From a virus: DNA of 54,703 nucleotides. The stretch spans positions 1 to 54,703 of the IMG/VR virus record IMGVR_UViG_3300010331_000318. One strand, given 5' to 3'. The notes beneath the pieces are model-generated. The model saw only the letters and a program-made list of their open reading frames with translations. It did no database searches and was not told the origin of the DNA. Positions 1 through 7,375 of the stretch are shown here, one piece after another (position 1 is the stretch's first letter; each line of letters begins with the position of its first letter). The position numbers were made by a program, and so were the translations under genes.

Positions 1-2
1 AA

Positions 3-557
3 TATAGGCTATATGAAAAATTTAACACACCCTTGGATATCCTTCAGGAAGTATTAATATTTAAAAATGCAAACTATAATAAAGGAGAGAAGCACAAACA
101 ACTTATTGATTTATTAGTTAAAACAAAAGATTTAGATGGAATATATCAAATAAATAGTGCCTTAGCTATATTTAGTATTATAGAAAAATGTGGTAAGAAA
201 ATAAATGGCTTAAAAACAAAAACATGTACCTTAAATGATAAGGCTAAAAAAACAGTAGAAAGAAAAGCAAAACAAGACTCGGTTGATAATTTAAAAAAGT
301 TAAAACCAAATGATTCTACTATTCTTTCTATTTTTAAACAAAGTTTCGGTAATGCAAAAGATGATAAATTTGGATTTAAAAAATATAGTATGTTAGTTTT
401 AAACCTTTTATATATTTCTAAAAAACCTCAAACATTAAAATGCTTTAAAAATGATAATATGAATAGTGATGAAGTGTTAATAAAAATTAAAAACAATTAT
501 GATTTTAACATATTTGGGGATAAATATCAAAAGGTAAAAAGAGGTGATTTATTGTAA
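3..557 (+). CDS. C-terminal part of an unrecognised protein, cut by the window edge
   Basis: The frame is open from the first bases of the window, so only the C-terminal ~184 residues are seen. A TTG at 33 is a possible internal start but has no ribosome binding site in front of it. The protein is lysine-rich and basic, mostly predicted helical, with one hydrophobic stretch (MLVLNLLY, near residue 130 from the edge). I recognise no domain. It lies upstream of a structured non-coding stretch and of the accessory genes that precede the terminase. Its role is unknown. Confidence 0.6.
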   Translation, partial: YRLYEKFNTPLDILQEVLIFKNANYNKGEKHKQLIDLLVKTKDLDGIYQINSALAIFSIIEKCGKKINGLKTKTCTLNDKAKKTVERKAKQDSVDNLKKLKPNDSTILSIFKQSFGNAKDDKFGFKKYSMLVLNLLYISKKPQTLKCFKNDNMNSDEVLIKIKNNYDFNIFGDKYQKVKRGDLL

Positions 558-675
558 AATTGCTGAAATTGCAAGGCAAAATAATTTTAGCACCCTTCTA
601 AACTAGATGTATCAACGTGCTCACAACTTTGTATCTGTTCCGTATATAGTATATAATTGAATTAATTTTTATTAT

Positions 676-694
676 ACAACTAAATAATAATTTG
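676..694 (+). repeat. Recurrent intergenic motif, copy 1
   Basis: ACAACTAAATAATAATTTG. The consensus across the window is ACAAYTAAATAATAATTT, nearly always on the sense strand of the following gene. This copy has no good -10 sequence behind it, so it is not a complete promoter. Confidence 0.7.
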
Positions 695-830
695 AGGTTG
701 AAGTCAATTATAGCAATTCGACTTACCTTTAATAAGCCTTCGTGCCTCGGCATTAAATAGGCTCCTTTAACGAAAAGTGGTTTAATAGGGCAGAGTAATA
801 TCTGCTCTACCATTATATTTTTTTAAACAA

Positions 831-850
831 CAATTAAACAATAATTATAA
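831..850 (+). repeat. Recurrent intergenic motif, variant copy
   Basis: CAATTAAACAATAATTATAA, with C in place of T in the core. It lies just ahead of the ribosome binding site of the gene at 876. Confidence 0.6.
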
Positions 851-875
851 ATTCAAGGAAGAGAGGTCAAGTTTC

Positions 876-2339
876 ATGGAGAAACGGGATACTGATATAA
901 AAATACAATTTTTAGGAGCTAATAATGTAGTTACCGGATCATGCACATTATTAACGTTTCCAAATGGTTTAAAAATCATAATTGATTGTGGATTACTTCA
1001 AGATTCAGCAAAAAGTTTTGAAACTATACAAAGCATAAATGCTAGACCTTTTGAATTTGAAGTAAAAGATATATCCTATGCAATCCTTACTCATGCTCAT
1101 TTAGACCATGTAGGGAGATTACCTATGCTGACTAAAAATGTATCATTCAAAGGTAAACTACTGGCTACGGTTCCTACAGTAGAGTTCTGTGCTATTAATA
1201 TGCTAGACGCCGCTTATTTAAATGGAGCCCAATGTAAATATGAGAATGATAAAAAATCAAAAGATAAGAGAATTAAAAATAAAGATGGAATTGAAATAGA
1301 ACCATTATATACAATGGGTGAAGCTCAGGAATGTGTAAGTATGTTACAAGGATATGACTTTAATAAAGAAATTCCTTTAGATAAATTCACTACAATTACA
1401 TTTATCCCGGCAGGTCATATGCTCGGTGCTTCAATGGTTTTAATTAAATATAGAATTGATGAATACAAATTTAAAACGATATTATTTACAGGAGATACAA
1501 GTGGTAAAGATGGTGAACATGCATTTGTTCCAATAGCAGCAGATATAGGCGAAGTAAATTATGTTATCTGTGAAAGTACTTATGGTGATAGATTACATCC
1601 TAAGAATAATCCATTAGAAATAATGACTAAAGCTATTGAAGATACTTGTATTTCTCATAAGAAGACTTTATTAATTGCTAGTTTCTCAATTCAGAGAAGT
1701 TCAGAATTATTATGGTTACTGAGAGAAGTATGTCTAAAAGCTGAAGGTAAATTTAATAATATCCCTATTTATTTAGATAGTCCTATGGCATGTAAAAGTC
1801 AAAAAGTTGTTGATGATAATAGAGAATTTTGGAATGAAAGAGATATTCAAAGGGATGCTGAATTAGGAGATTTATTCAGATGGAAACAGGTTTTATATAC
1901 TAGTGATGCTAAATCAAGTAAATTACTTGCTAATGGAGATACAAAAATAATTATCTCTAGTAGTGGAATGTGTAATGGTGGAAGAATTCTAAAACATCTT
2001 GCTAACTTTCTACCAACTAAGAATTGTAAATTGTTGTTAACGGGATTTCAAGGTGCTTCAACTTTGGGACGTAGATTATTAGAAACTACTCAAAAAACTA
2101 TCAGAATAGAAGGCAAACCAGTAAAAATAAATGCAAATATAGAACTTATGGAATTCAGTTCTCACGCAGATTGTAATCAATTAGTTGAATTACTTAAGAC
2201 GAGTAAAAAAGGAAAGCTTAAGAAAGTATTTATAAATCATGGGAATCTTTCTGGAAGTTTAAATTTACAAAAGTTGATTGGTGAAAATTTACATGTTGAA
2301 GCAATAATACCGGACAGTGAAGAAATATTTAAAATATAA
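876..2339 (+). CDS. Metallo-beta-lactamase/beta-CASP family nuclease (RNase J/CPSF-like)
   Basis: A 487-residue MBL-fold hydrolase of the beta-CASP type, a family that acts on RNA (CPSF73, RNase J and bacterial YSH1-like proteins). Seen in order: an N-terminal strand with TGSCTLL, then IDCGLLQ; the zinc signature THAHLDH (HxHxDH) at residues ~72-78; AGHMLGAS at ~177-184; FTGDTS at ~203-208, supplying the bridging aspartate; and the C-terminal beta-CASP/RNA-specificity signatures SSSGMCNGGRI and FSSHAD. Full metal-ligand sets are present, so it should be active in the cytoplasm. The ribosome binding site GGAAGAGAGG sits about 9 bases before ATG 876. Carrying such a nuclease is unusual for a phage. 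Its RNA target cannot be told from sequence; the structured leaders found throughout this genome are an attractive but unproven candidate. Confidence 0.88.
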   Translation: MEKRDTDIKIQFLGANNVVTGSCTLLTFPNGLKIIIDCGLLQDSAKSFETIQSINARPFEFEVKDISYAILTHAHLDHVGRLPMLTKNVSFKGKLLATVPTVEFCAINMLDAAYLNGAQCKYENDKKSKDKRIKNKDGIEIEPLYTMGEAQECVSMLQGYDFNKEIPLDKFTTITFIPAGHMLGASMVLIKYRIDEYKFKTILFTGDTSGKDGEHAFVPIAADIGEVNYVICESTYGDRLHPKNNPLEIMTKAIEDTCISHKKTLLIASFSIQRSSELLWLLREVCLKAEGKFNNIPIYLDSPMACKSQKVVDDNREFWNERDIQRDAELGDLFRWKQVLYTSDAKSSKLLANGDTKIIISSSGMCNGGRILKHLANFLPTKNCKLLLTGFQGASTLGRRLLETTQKTIRIEGKPVKINANIELMEFSSHADCNQLVELLKTSKKGKLKKVFINHGNLSGSLNLQKLIGENLHVEAIIPDSEEIFKI

Positions 2340-2372
2340 ATTAAATTAGGAAATAAGGGAGGAATTATCAAA

Positions 2373-2561
2373 ATGATAAAAACTGAACGAAATGAATTAC
2401 TCAAAATTACACTAAAGGGTGAGCTCGTTTCTATAAATGAAACTGGTATAACCGTAAAAGATCTAAAAGAAGGAAGTTTAGATACATTGTTTTACAGTGA
2501 TCTAAAAGAATTATTAGGCAAAGAAATAACTATCGCAATTCAGAATAAAGAAGAAGTTTAG
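2373..2561 (+). CDS. Small protein of unknown function (62 aa)
   Basis: Good ribosome binding site (AGGGAGG, 2356-2362) and spacing. It follows the beta-CASP nuclease by 33 bases, suggesting co-transcription. Short alternating hydrophobic strands (LKGELVSINETGITVKDL) suggest a small beta-rich fold. No family is recognised; an accessory factor for the upstream nuclease is possible but only by neighbourhood. Confidence 0.7.
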   Translation: MIKTERNELLKITLKGELVSINETGITVKDLKEGSLDTLFYSDLKELLGKEITIAIQNKEEV

Positions 2562-2567
2562 GAAATA

Positions 2568-2604
2568 AAGACAAGAGCTATCGTGAGATAATCTCCTCTG
2601 TCTT
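2568..2604 (+). other. Leader hairpin before the phosphoesterase gene
   Basis: AAGACAAGAG pairs with CTCTGTCTT with one bulged A. A small ATC-GTGA-GAT stem-loop lies inside it. No T-tract follows, so a transcribed leader structure is more likely than a terminator. Confidence 0.55.
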
Positions 2605-2631
2605 ATTCAAATAAGGAATGGAGGGGATTTA

Positions 2632-3843
2632 GTGGAAGATTTGATTAAGCATGAAAATGAAACTGAATTTGAGTTTCACAAACGCCTTGTATTTGGTAAA
2701 TTGGTTGATAAAACATTGTCTGATGAGGATTATGTAGATTTATCAGAGCTCGTATATAAACAGAAATTGTCTTCAGATGTATGTCGCAGGGAGATGTACG
2801 GATCTAAATATACTTTGCAATTACTCGATGAAGAAAAAATAAATAGTATTTCTGACAATACCATATTAGATGAAGTTGAATTAAAATTACAAGAGCTTAA
2901 AAAAGAAAGAATTAAATTTAGTACAACTAAACTTGAATATAACAAATGGATGAGACAGGATTCCAGATTAGAAATGTTCTTTGATGAAGTTAAGGAATCT
3001 ATAATTAAAATAGAAGTTCCGGACTTTGAACCTCTTCAAGTAACTCAAGGAGCAACAAAGATAGGACTACTTGGGATTTCAGATTTTCATTTCGGCAAGA
3101 TATTTTTCTCAGTTAATAATTCTTACTCTGAAGACATATTCTATGAACGTATGAATAAATTAATTTCAGAAACTAAACAAGCTTGCATTGAGCAGAATAT
3201 ATCTCAATTACATATATTAAATTGCGGAGACGATGTTGAGGGAATGACTCTAAGGATATCTCAATTAGCTAGTTTACAATATGGATTAACAGATCAATCT
3301 ATAAAAGTTGCAAGATATATGGTTAAGTTTCTAACAGAGATTAGTAAGTTTATGCCGATTACTTATCATCATGTACTTTGTGGAAATCATTCAGAAATTA
3401 GAGCTTTCGGCGATAAATCATTTACATTTGAGAATATGGAACGAATAATAGTTGCATATATACATGATGTATTATTAGATAATCCAAGGATTAAAATTCC
3501 TGAATATAATGGTAAATTCTTAGATTTTAAAATATTTAATTATAATATATTTGCTCAACATGGACAGAAAATTAAGAGCTCTAAAACTGCAATTGCTAAC
3601 GCTAGCCAGTTACATAGAAAGTTTTATGATGTTGCCTACTTTGGACATTTACATCATGATTTTCAAGCTACAACTAATGAAGCATCAACTCATGATTGTG
3701 AAGTTGTGTTTATTCCCTCTATAATGGGAAGCGATGAATTCTCTGATGATAACTATTTTGGTGGAGCAAAAGCTTCTGCTAAGTTAGATATTTATGAGGA
3801 TGGCAAATGTAGAAAAGGAAGTTTTAAGATTTTATTAAATTAA
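2632..3843 (+). CDS. Calcineurin-like metallophosphoesterase
   Basis: 403 residues, GTG start preceded by GGAGGGGA. The C-terminal half has the metallophosphoesterase metal-binding blocks in order: SDFHFGK (D-x-H, residues ~153-159), NCGDDVEG (GD-x-x-[ED], ~197-204), CGNHSE (GNH, ~250-255), AQHGQ (~306-310) and FGHLHHD (GHxH, ~339-345). The N-terminal ~140 residues are helical and charged and look like a separate adaptor. Proteins of this kind in phages act on nucleic acids (SbcD-like) or as phosphatases; the substrate here is unknown. It sits between the beta-CASP nuclease and a ClpP-like protease. Confidence 0.87.
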   Translation: MEDLIKHENETEFEFHKRLVFGKLVDKTLSDEDYVDLSELVYKQKLSSDVCRREMYGSKYTLQLLDEEKINSISDNTILDEVELKLQELKKERIKFSTTKLEYNKWMRQDSRLEMFFDEVKESIIKIEVPDFEPLQVTQGATKIGLLGISDFHFGKIFFSVNNSYSEDIFYERMNKLISETKQACIEQNISQLHILNCGDDVEGMTLRISQLASLQYGLTDQSIKVARYMVKFLTEISKFMPITYHHVLCGNHSEIRAFGDKSFTFENMERIIVAYIHDVLLDNPRIKIPEYNGKFLDFKIFNYNIFAQHGQKIKSSKTAIANASQLHRKFYDVAYFGHLHHDFQATTNEASTHDCEVVFIPSIMGSDEFSDDNYFGGAKASAKLDIYEDGKCRKGSFKILLN

Positions 3844-3846
3844 ATT

Positions 3847-3866
3847 TAACAATTAAATAATAATTC
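3847..3866 (+). repeat. Recurrent intergenic motif copy before the ClpP-like gene
   Basis: TAACAATTAAATAATAATTC, starting three bases after the stop codon of the phosphoesterase. TTAACA could be a weak -35, but the bases at the -10 distance (GGAATA) are poor. Confidence 0.7.
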
Positions 3867-3887
3867 AAGGAATAAAGGAGATATATT

Positions 3888-4502
3888 ATGGAAAAAGAAG
3901 TTCAAGAAATGAAAGCATCGGTGAGTTATTACTATGATGACATAATTTATTTAGACCACCTAAAACAGAGGAAAATTATAATAAATAATGAGATAGATGA
4001 TAATTTAATTGAGGATGCAGTTTTAAGAATCATGGCATGGAATCAAGAAGACAAGGGTTTTGCAGTAGAAGATAGAAAACCAATAATCATATATGTCAAT
4101 TCTCCAGGAGGCATGGTGACAACGGGATTTTCCCTCATTGATACAATTTTAACTTCTAAAACTCCTGTATATACAGTTAACCTTGGAATTGAATATTCTA
4201 TGGGATTCTTAATTGGAATAGCTGGTCATAAAAGATATACTCAAAGCTTTTCAACCTTTCTTTTGCATGATGGTTCCTCGGTTATGTATAATTCAATGTC
4301 AAAGCTAGCTGACACAGCAAACTTCTATAAAGATTTAGAAAAGAGAACTAAAGAATTTGTATTAGCTCATAGTACATTAACTTCAAAAGTATATGATAAA
4401 AAATATGGCTCCGAATGGTATATGTTTGCAAAAGAAGCTAAAGCAAATGGATTTGTAGATTTTATAATAGGGGAAGATTGTTCATTGGATGACATTATAT
4501 AA
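3888..4502 (+). CDS. ClpP-like serine protease
   Basis: 204 residues, close to the ClpP subunit length, preceded by AAAGGAG. ClpP-fold blocks are visible: IIIYVNSPGGMV (oxyanion strand and turn, residues ~64-75), the catalytic serine in EYSMGF (~103-108) and the catalytic histidine in FLLHDG (~125-130). In many phages a ClpP-like enzyme is the prohead maturation protease. This one is unusually placed, upstream of the terminase genes and some 9 kb before the capsid gene, so a different role (for example in host takeover) remains possible. The stop codon overlaps the first bases of a motif copy. Confidence 0.85.
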   Translation: MEKEVQEMKASVSYYYDDIIYLDHLKQRKIIINNEIDDNLIEDAVLRIMAWNQEDKGFAVEDRKPIIIYVNSPGGMVTTGFSLIDTILTSKTPVYTVNLGIEYSMGFLIGIAGHKRYTQSFSTFLLHDGSSVMYNSMSKLADTANFYKDLEKRTKEFVLAHSTLTSKVYDKKYGSEWYMFAKEAKANGFVDFIIGEDCSLDDII

Positions 4503-4517
4503 TTAAATAATAATTTA
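4501..4517 (+). repeat. Recurrent intergenic motif copy overlapping a stop codon
   Basis: AATTAAATAATAATTTA. The first two bases are the last two of the ClpP-like gene's TAA stop codon. Confidence 0.65.
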
Positions 4518-4729
4518 CCAATGAGTTAAAATCCATTGCTAGTGACTAAAAATTATGTCTAGTTTACTAAAGATTTTAAATTACTGCTGCCCAATAGCCC
4601 ATGATATATGGAGAAAGTGTAGGTGGTCATTTTCTATTAACGTCTAATGCGTAAATCTAACGCAAGGTGGTTGTCCTCTACCTTAACTGAGGACTTTCTA
4701 AAAATAAGGAATTGAGGAGATGTATTTAT
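4518..4729 (+). other. Structured leader of the small zinc-binding gene
   Basis: No gene is visible. Perfect short stems are TGCGT/ACGCA (4648-4652 with 4660-4664) and GTCCTC/GAGGAC (4673-4678 with 4689-4694). The second is followed by a short T-rich run and could attenuate transcription. Confidence 0.5.
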
Positions 4730-4945
4730 ATGTGTGATTCTAAAGAATGTATATGTGGTGAAAATTGTGAGGAAGAAGTAATGACTAAAGAGGATTTAGT
4801 AAATTCCGCTATTGAGAATATATCTGAAGGTGGATGTTTAGGATGTACACTTTTGGAAATGTACGAGATTGGATATAGAGAAGCTGAGAAAGATATAGCA
4901 GAATTATATAAAAGAATTTCAGAAGATATTTTAGAAGAAGTATAA
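4730..4945 (+). CDS. Small cysteine-rich protein (71 aa)
   Basis: I place the start at ATG 4730, 9 bases after GAGGAG; an in-frame TTG at 4712 lies inside that ribosome binding site and is unlikely. The N-terminus holds five cysteines in ~20 residues (CDSKECICGENC), followed by GGCLGC around residue 40, then a charged amphipathic helix. A small metal-binding protein is likely; function unknown. The stop codon is immediately followed by another motif copy. Confidence 0.68.
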   Translation: MCDSKECICGENCEEEVMTKEDLVNSAIENISEGGCLGCTLLEMYEIGYREAEKDIAELYKRISEDILEEV

Positions 4946-4963
4946 CAATTAAATAATAACTCC
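4944..4963 (+). repeat. Recurrent intergenic motif copy merged with a hairpin
   Basis: AACAATTAAATAATAACTCC. Its final AACTCC (4958-4963) pairs with GGAGTT (4985-4990), so motif and hairpin are fused at this site. Confidence 0.68.
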
Positions 4964-4990
4964 TTTCGACTGTGATTCGATTTTGGAGTT

Positions 4991-5020
4991 GAGTGGTAGG
5001 CTGTATTCCTACCCTCTTTT
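4991..5020 (+). terminator. Hairpin with T-run before the first zinc-ribbon nuclease
   Basis: GGTAGG (4995-5000) pairs with CCTACC (5008-5013), extended by GAG/CTC, followed by TTTTG. It could terminate upstream transcription or act as an attenuator for the nuclease gene. Confidence 0.6.
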
Positions 5021-5054
5021 GTTTAAATAAAAAACAGAGGAGATTAGAATTAAA

Positions 5055-6329
5055 ATGGCTAAATGGAATAGTGATAGTTTAAAAATTTATGTAGAAAAGG
5101 AAAGTTCTTGTGAATTTTTAGATTATAGAGTAGAAGAAAGAGGAAAAAGAAATAGAATAATTTTACGATTAAGATGTGGATGCTCTGATAAAACTGAGTT
5201 TGAAGTTCAACTGGATAACTTTTATACTAAGAAAAATCCTAAAAAACAATGTGATATCTGTAGTCAAAATAACTTTAAAAAAATTATGAGTATCCCTTAT
5301 GAAAATATAAAAGAATATATTAATGGTGAATTAGGGAATGGATGTACTTTAATTACTAAGAAAGAAGATTATATTTCTACAAAAGTAAAAATAGAGATTC
5401 AATGTGAATGTGGCAATATATTTAAAACAACATTTGATACATTTAAAAATGCGAATAAACGCCAATGTAATGAATGTGGAACAAAGATATATATAGAAAA
5501 AAATACTATGACAACTCAAAATCTAATAGATAGAGTTTATGAATTAGTTCAAGACGAATATACCTTATTAGAAGAATATAAAGGTTATTCTAATAAGATA
5601 AAAATAAGACATAACTGTAAAAAATGTAATAATTATGAATATGAGATATTGCCAACTAGTTTTTTATCTGGAACAAGATGCCCTGAGTGTGATAAAAACA
5701 GAAGAATAAAAAGAATACGAAATAAAGATATTGCTAAAAAATGCATAACAAATAGTCAATTAGCAACAAGACTATCTCAAGAATTTGTATTTAGCGAATT
5801 TGAGAAGGTGGGGTTACATATAATAGAGGGGCAAACTTATACTAGTGATTCACAACATATAAAATATATATGTGAAAATCATCCTAATGTAATTCAAGAA
5901 AAGAATTATCAAGGTGTTAGAAGCGAAACAGGATGTCCTTTATGTAATAAATCTAAAGGCGAAAAGAAAATAAGAAAGTTTTTAACTGCTGGTGGAATTA
6001 ATTTTAAACAAGAATATATATTTAGAGATTTAAAAGGTTCTAAAGGTGGTTTTCTAAGATTTGATTTTGCAATATTCGATGATAAAGAACAAACAAAACT
6101 TAACCACATTCTTGAATTTGATGGATTACAACATTTTGTAGCATCAACAAGATTAGGTGGGGATGAAAGATTCATAATTACACAAGCTCATGATATTTTA
6201 AAAAATGAATATTGTAATAAAAATGGTATTAGATTAATTCGAATTGACTATACACATCTCAGGAAACTAGAGAAAGAATTAGACATTATGTATATGGATT
6301 TTAATAAAAATGGATTAATAGTTATGTAA
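5055..6329 (+). CDS. Putative homing nuclease with zinc-ribbon array (EDxHD/PD-(D/E)XK-like), copy 1
   Basis: 424 residues. Four zinc-ribbon modules run in tandem (roughly residues 8-75, 83-142, 155-215 and 240-297). Each carries paired cysteines such as CGC...CDIC, CECG...CNEC and CKKC...CPEC. The last ~125 residues form a nuclease-like domain: FDFAIFDD supplies an aspartate, LEFDGLQHF an E-x-D-G-x-x-H block, and HDILKNEYC an HD-x-x-K block. This matches the layout of EDxHD homing endonucleases (I-Bth0305I type, a Vsr-related PD-(D/E)XK fold). The ribbons are presumably DNA-reading modules. The gene stands free between the small zinc protein and the tRNA-like cluster, behind a motif copy and two hairpins. 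Confidence 0.78.
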   Translation: MAKWNSDSLKIYVEKESSCEFLDYRVEERGKRNRIILRLRCGCSDKTEFEVQLDNFYTKKNPKKQCDICSQNNFKKIMSIPYENIKEYINGELGNGCTLITKKEDYISTKVKIEIQCECGNIFKTTFDTFKNANKRQCNECGTKIYIEKNTMTTQNLIDRVYELVQDEYTLLEEYKGYSNKIKIRHNCKKCNNYEYEILPTSFLSGTRCPECDKNRRIKRIRNKDIAKKCITNSQLATRLSQEFVFSEFEKVGLHIIEGQTYTSDSQHIKYICENHPNVIQEKNYQGVRSETGCPLCNKSKGEKKIRKFLTAGGINFKQEYIFRDLKGSKGGFLRFDFAIFDDKEQTKLNHILEFDGLQHFVASTRLGGDERFIITQAHDILKNEYCNKNGIRLIRIDYTHLRKLEKELDIMYMDFNKNGLIVM

Positions 6330-6408
6330 TAAGAATCAAAAATCTGCCCCGCTTGCGACCAGATTCATGCTACGTAATAGGAGGGTTTATCATGTAATAT
6401 TTATACAA

Positions 6409-6479
6409 CAGGAGCGTAAGATTAAGACTTACTAGCATTTATTACTTTGGCGAAAAATTAAAGTAACGGAGAATTCCTG
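6409..6479 (+). ncRNA. Three-way-junction RNA element
   Basis: Outer stem CAGGA (6409-6413) with TCCTG (6475-6479). Two perfect inner hairpins: GTAAG/CTTAC (6416-6420 with 6428-6432) and TTACTTT/AAAGTAA (6442-6448 with 6460-6466). It resembles a cloverleaf lacking one arm. Not a tRNA by standard rules. Confidence 0.5.
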
Positions 6480-6500
6480 CCTTAATGGATGATTTAAGAG

Positions 6501-6574
6501 TGTGGGTATGTCATAAGAATCGAGACACTCCTATATAACGGAGATAAAGAAAAGGTGTAAGTCCTTTACCCACA
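6501..6574 (+). tRNA. tRNA-like cloverleaf with abnormal anticodon arm
   Basis: Acceptor TGTGGGT pairs perfectly with ACCCACA (6501-6507 with 6568-6574). The T-arm has a perfect 5-bp stem AAAGG/CCTTT around a 7-base loop (6551-6567). The D-stem is GTC/GAC. The anticodon stem is only four pairs (CTCC/GGAG) around an 8-base loop TATATAAC, so no standard anticodon can be read. The T-loop TGTAAGT lacks the TTC signature. A degenerate or modified-function tRNA is more likely than a normal one. No CCA is encoded. Confidence 0.4.
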
Positions 6575-6697
6575 ATGTTTTAAAAGTATGCTTTTATAAG
6601 AATATTAATACCATACGAATGGGATGGCAGTTGCCTGACAACGGAAAAATCAGAGTCGCCTTGATTCATGGCAGGTTCGCAATAATGGATCATTTAT

Positions 6698-6771
6698 GAA
6701 TGGATAGCTTAATTGGATAAAGCATTTTCCTATAAGATTATAAGATATGAGTTCAAATCTCATTCCGTTCT
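6698..6771 (+). tRNA. tRNA-like, probably Arg(CCT)-derived, degenerate anticodon arm
   Basis: Acceptor GAATGGA pairs with TCCGTTC (one G-U). The D-arm TAGCTTAATTGGATAAAGCA is very close to that of bacterial tRNA-Arg. The T-arm is ATGAG-TTCAAAT-CTCAT with a perfect stem. The anticodon arm does not fold into a normal 5-bp stem with a 7-base loop; TTCCTA fits a CCT anticodon preceded by U33, but the assignment is tentative. No CCA is encoded. Confidence 0.5.
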
Positions 6772-6817
6772 AATCGGGTTGTAGGTGACTTTGGCATAAG
6801 GAACCTTCCATTTCTAT

Positions 6818-6893
6818 GCTTTCGTAACTCAGTTGGTAGAGTGTCTGTTTTGTAATCAGTTTTGCGTAGGTTCAAATCCTATCGAAAGCTCCA
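6818..6893 (+). tRNA. tRNA-Thr (anticodon TGT)
   Basis: Perfect 7-bp acceptor GCTTTCG/CGAAAGC with encoded CCA (6891-6893), a normal D-arm (ACTCAGTTGGTAGAGT) and a T-arm GTAGG-TTCAAAT-CCTAT with one weak pair. The anticodon loop is TTTGTAA, giving TGT. The anticodon stem carries T-T mismatches at both ends, which weakens it compared with clostridial tRNA-Thr. It is the only standard-looking tRNA in the window. Confidence 0.8.
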
Positions 6894-6952
6894 ACGGTTT
6901 CTTTCCTAGTTTCTTCCTGTGGAATAATAGAAAAGTAAACTAGATTTAATTG

Positions 6953-7029
6953 TAGTAGAGTAGCCAAGTGGTAAGGCAAGATGACCTTCACGATTCTAAT
7001 CGAGGGTTCGATCCCCAATGAGTCCTCTA
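6953..7029 (+). tRNA. tRNA-like remnant (Glu/Gln-like) with disrupted arms
   Basis: The D-arm TAGCCAAGTGGTAAGGCA and T-loop GGGTTCGATCCCC are unmistakable tRNA hallmarks. The acceptor pairs only through TAGAG/CTCTA, the T-stem has just three pairs, and the anticodon region (GACCTTCACGATTC) recalls tRNA-Glu (TTC) with a base missing from the loop. It is probably a decayed tRNA, or a processed tRNA-like element. Confidence 0.4.
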
Positions 7030-7129
7030 AAGCCTCTCACCTTTCATGTGATGCTCACTGTAGACAGTATAATACACTTTGTACAGAGTGTGAAGATTAG
7101 TATGGACTAACTGGTGCTAATCAAATTTT

Positions 7130-7178
7130 AGAGAGAATATGAATCTTAACGTAGGGTGTCGATTCTGGTATTCTCTCT
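7130..7178 (+). other. Perfect 10-bp stem-loop
   Basis: AGAGAGAATA (7130-7139) pairs perfectly with TATTCTCTCT (7169-7178), followed by GTTTAATATTT. It could be a terminator closing the tRNA-like transcript. Confidence 0.55.
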
Positions 7179-7187
7179 GTTTAATAT

Positions 7188-7209
7188 TTAACAATTAAAT
7201 AATATTTAG
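7188..7209 (+). repeat. Recurrent intergenic motif copy before the small terminase gene
   Basis: TTAACAATTAAATAATATTTAG. TTAACA sits in the -35 position, but ATTCAG at the -10 distance is weak. Confidence 0.65.
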
Positions 7210-7262
7210 AATTCAGTTTATTTTATAGTAAATTGAATTGTGAGTATTCTTATTCACAGGAT

Positions 7263-7320
7263 AGAAGAGATTCATGGGTAGCTCCTATGGATTAGTGCGA
7301 GATCCCTCCTCGCCTCTTCT
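7263..7320 (+). ncRNA. Three-way-junction leader before the small terminase gene
   Basis: Outer stem AGAAGAG/CTCTTCT (7263-7269 with 7314-7320). Inner hairpins are CATGGG/CTCCTATG-type (7273-7278 with 7284-7289, one G-U) and GCGAG/CTCGC (7297-7301 with 7309-7313). A TTTTTA run follows, so it may also act as a terminator or attenuator. Confidence 0.55.
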
Positions 7321-7375
7321 GTTTTTATTAATTTGTGGGAGAAAATAAATTTGTAATGAAAGGATGTGAGATATA

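Larger units (their letters stand above)
558..875 (+). other. 318-base non-coding leader with two motif copies and hairpins
   Basis: No credible gene is seen here. The stretch holds two copies of the recurrent intergenic motif (676-694 and 831-850). Between them are inverted repeats, the clearest being 787-794 with 801-808 (GGGCAGA with TCTGCTC, one G-U pair), enclosed by GGT/ACC. A second possible stem is AAGTC with GACTT around 699-723. I read it as the 5' leader of the nuclease gene that starts at 876. Confidence 0.55.
6330..7375 (+). other. 1-kb non-coding tract of tRNA and tRNA-like cloverleaf structures
   Basis: No protein gene is credible here. The tract holds one clear tRNA, three cloverleaf-like sequences, at least two three-way-junction structures, a 10-bp hairpin and one motif copy, each listed separately. 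A further stem AATCTG/CAGATT lies at about 6340-6365. Around 6622-6690 there are short stems (GTTG/CAAC, GGC/GCC) and a GGTTCG-like sequence, too degenerate to call a tRNA. Confidence 0.7.

Noticed and set aside
598-813. Minus-strand frame in the first non-coding stretch
   Set aside because: It overlaps motif copies and hairpins, and has no binding site.
3888-4502. Calling the ClpP-like gene the prohead protease outright
   Set aside because: Motifs support the ClpP fold, but it is 9 kb away from the scaffold and capsid genes and the scaffold itself may contain a protease domain.
6600-6697. A fifth tRNA at about 6620-6697
   Set aside because: Short stems and a GGTTCG sequence are present, but no acceptor stem could be paired.
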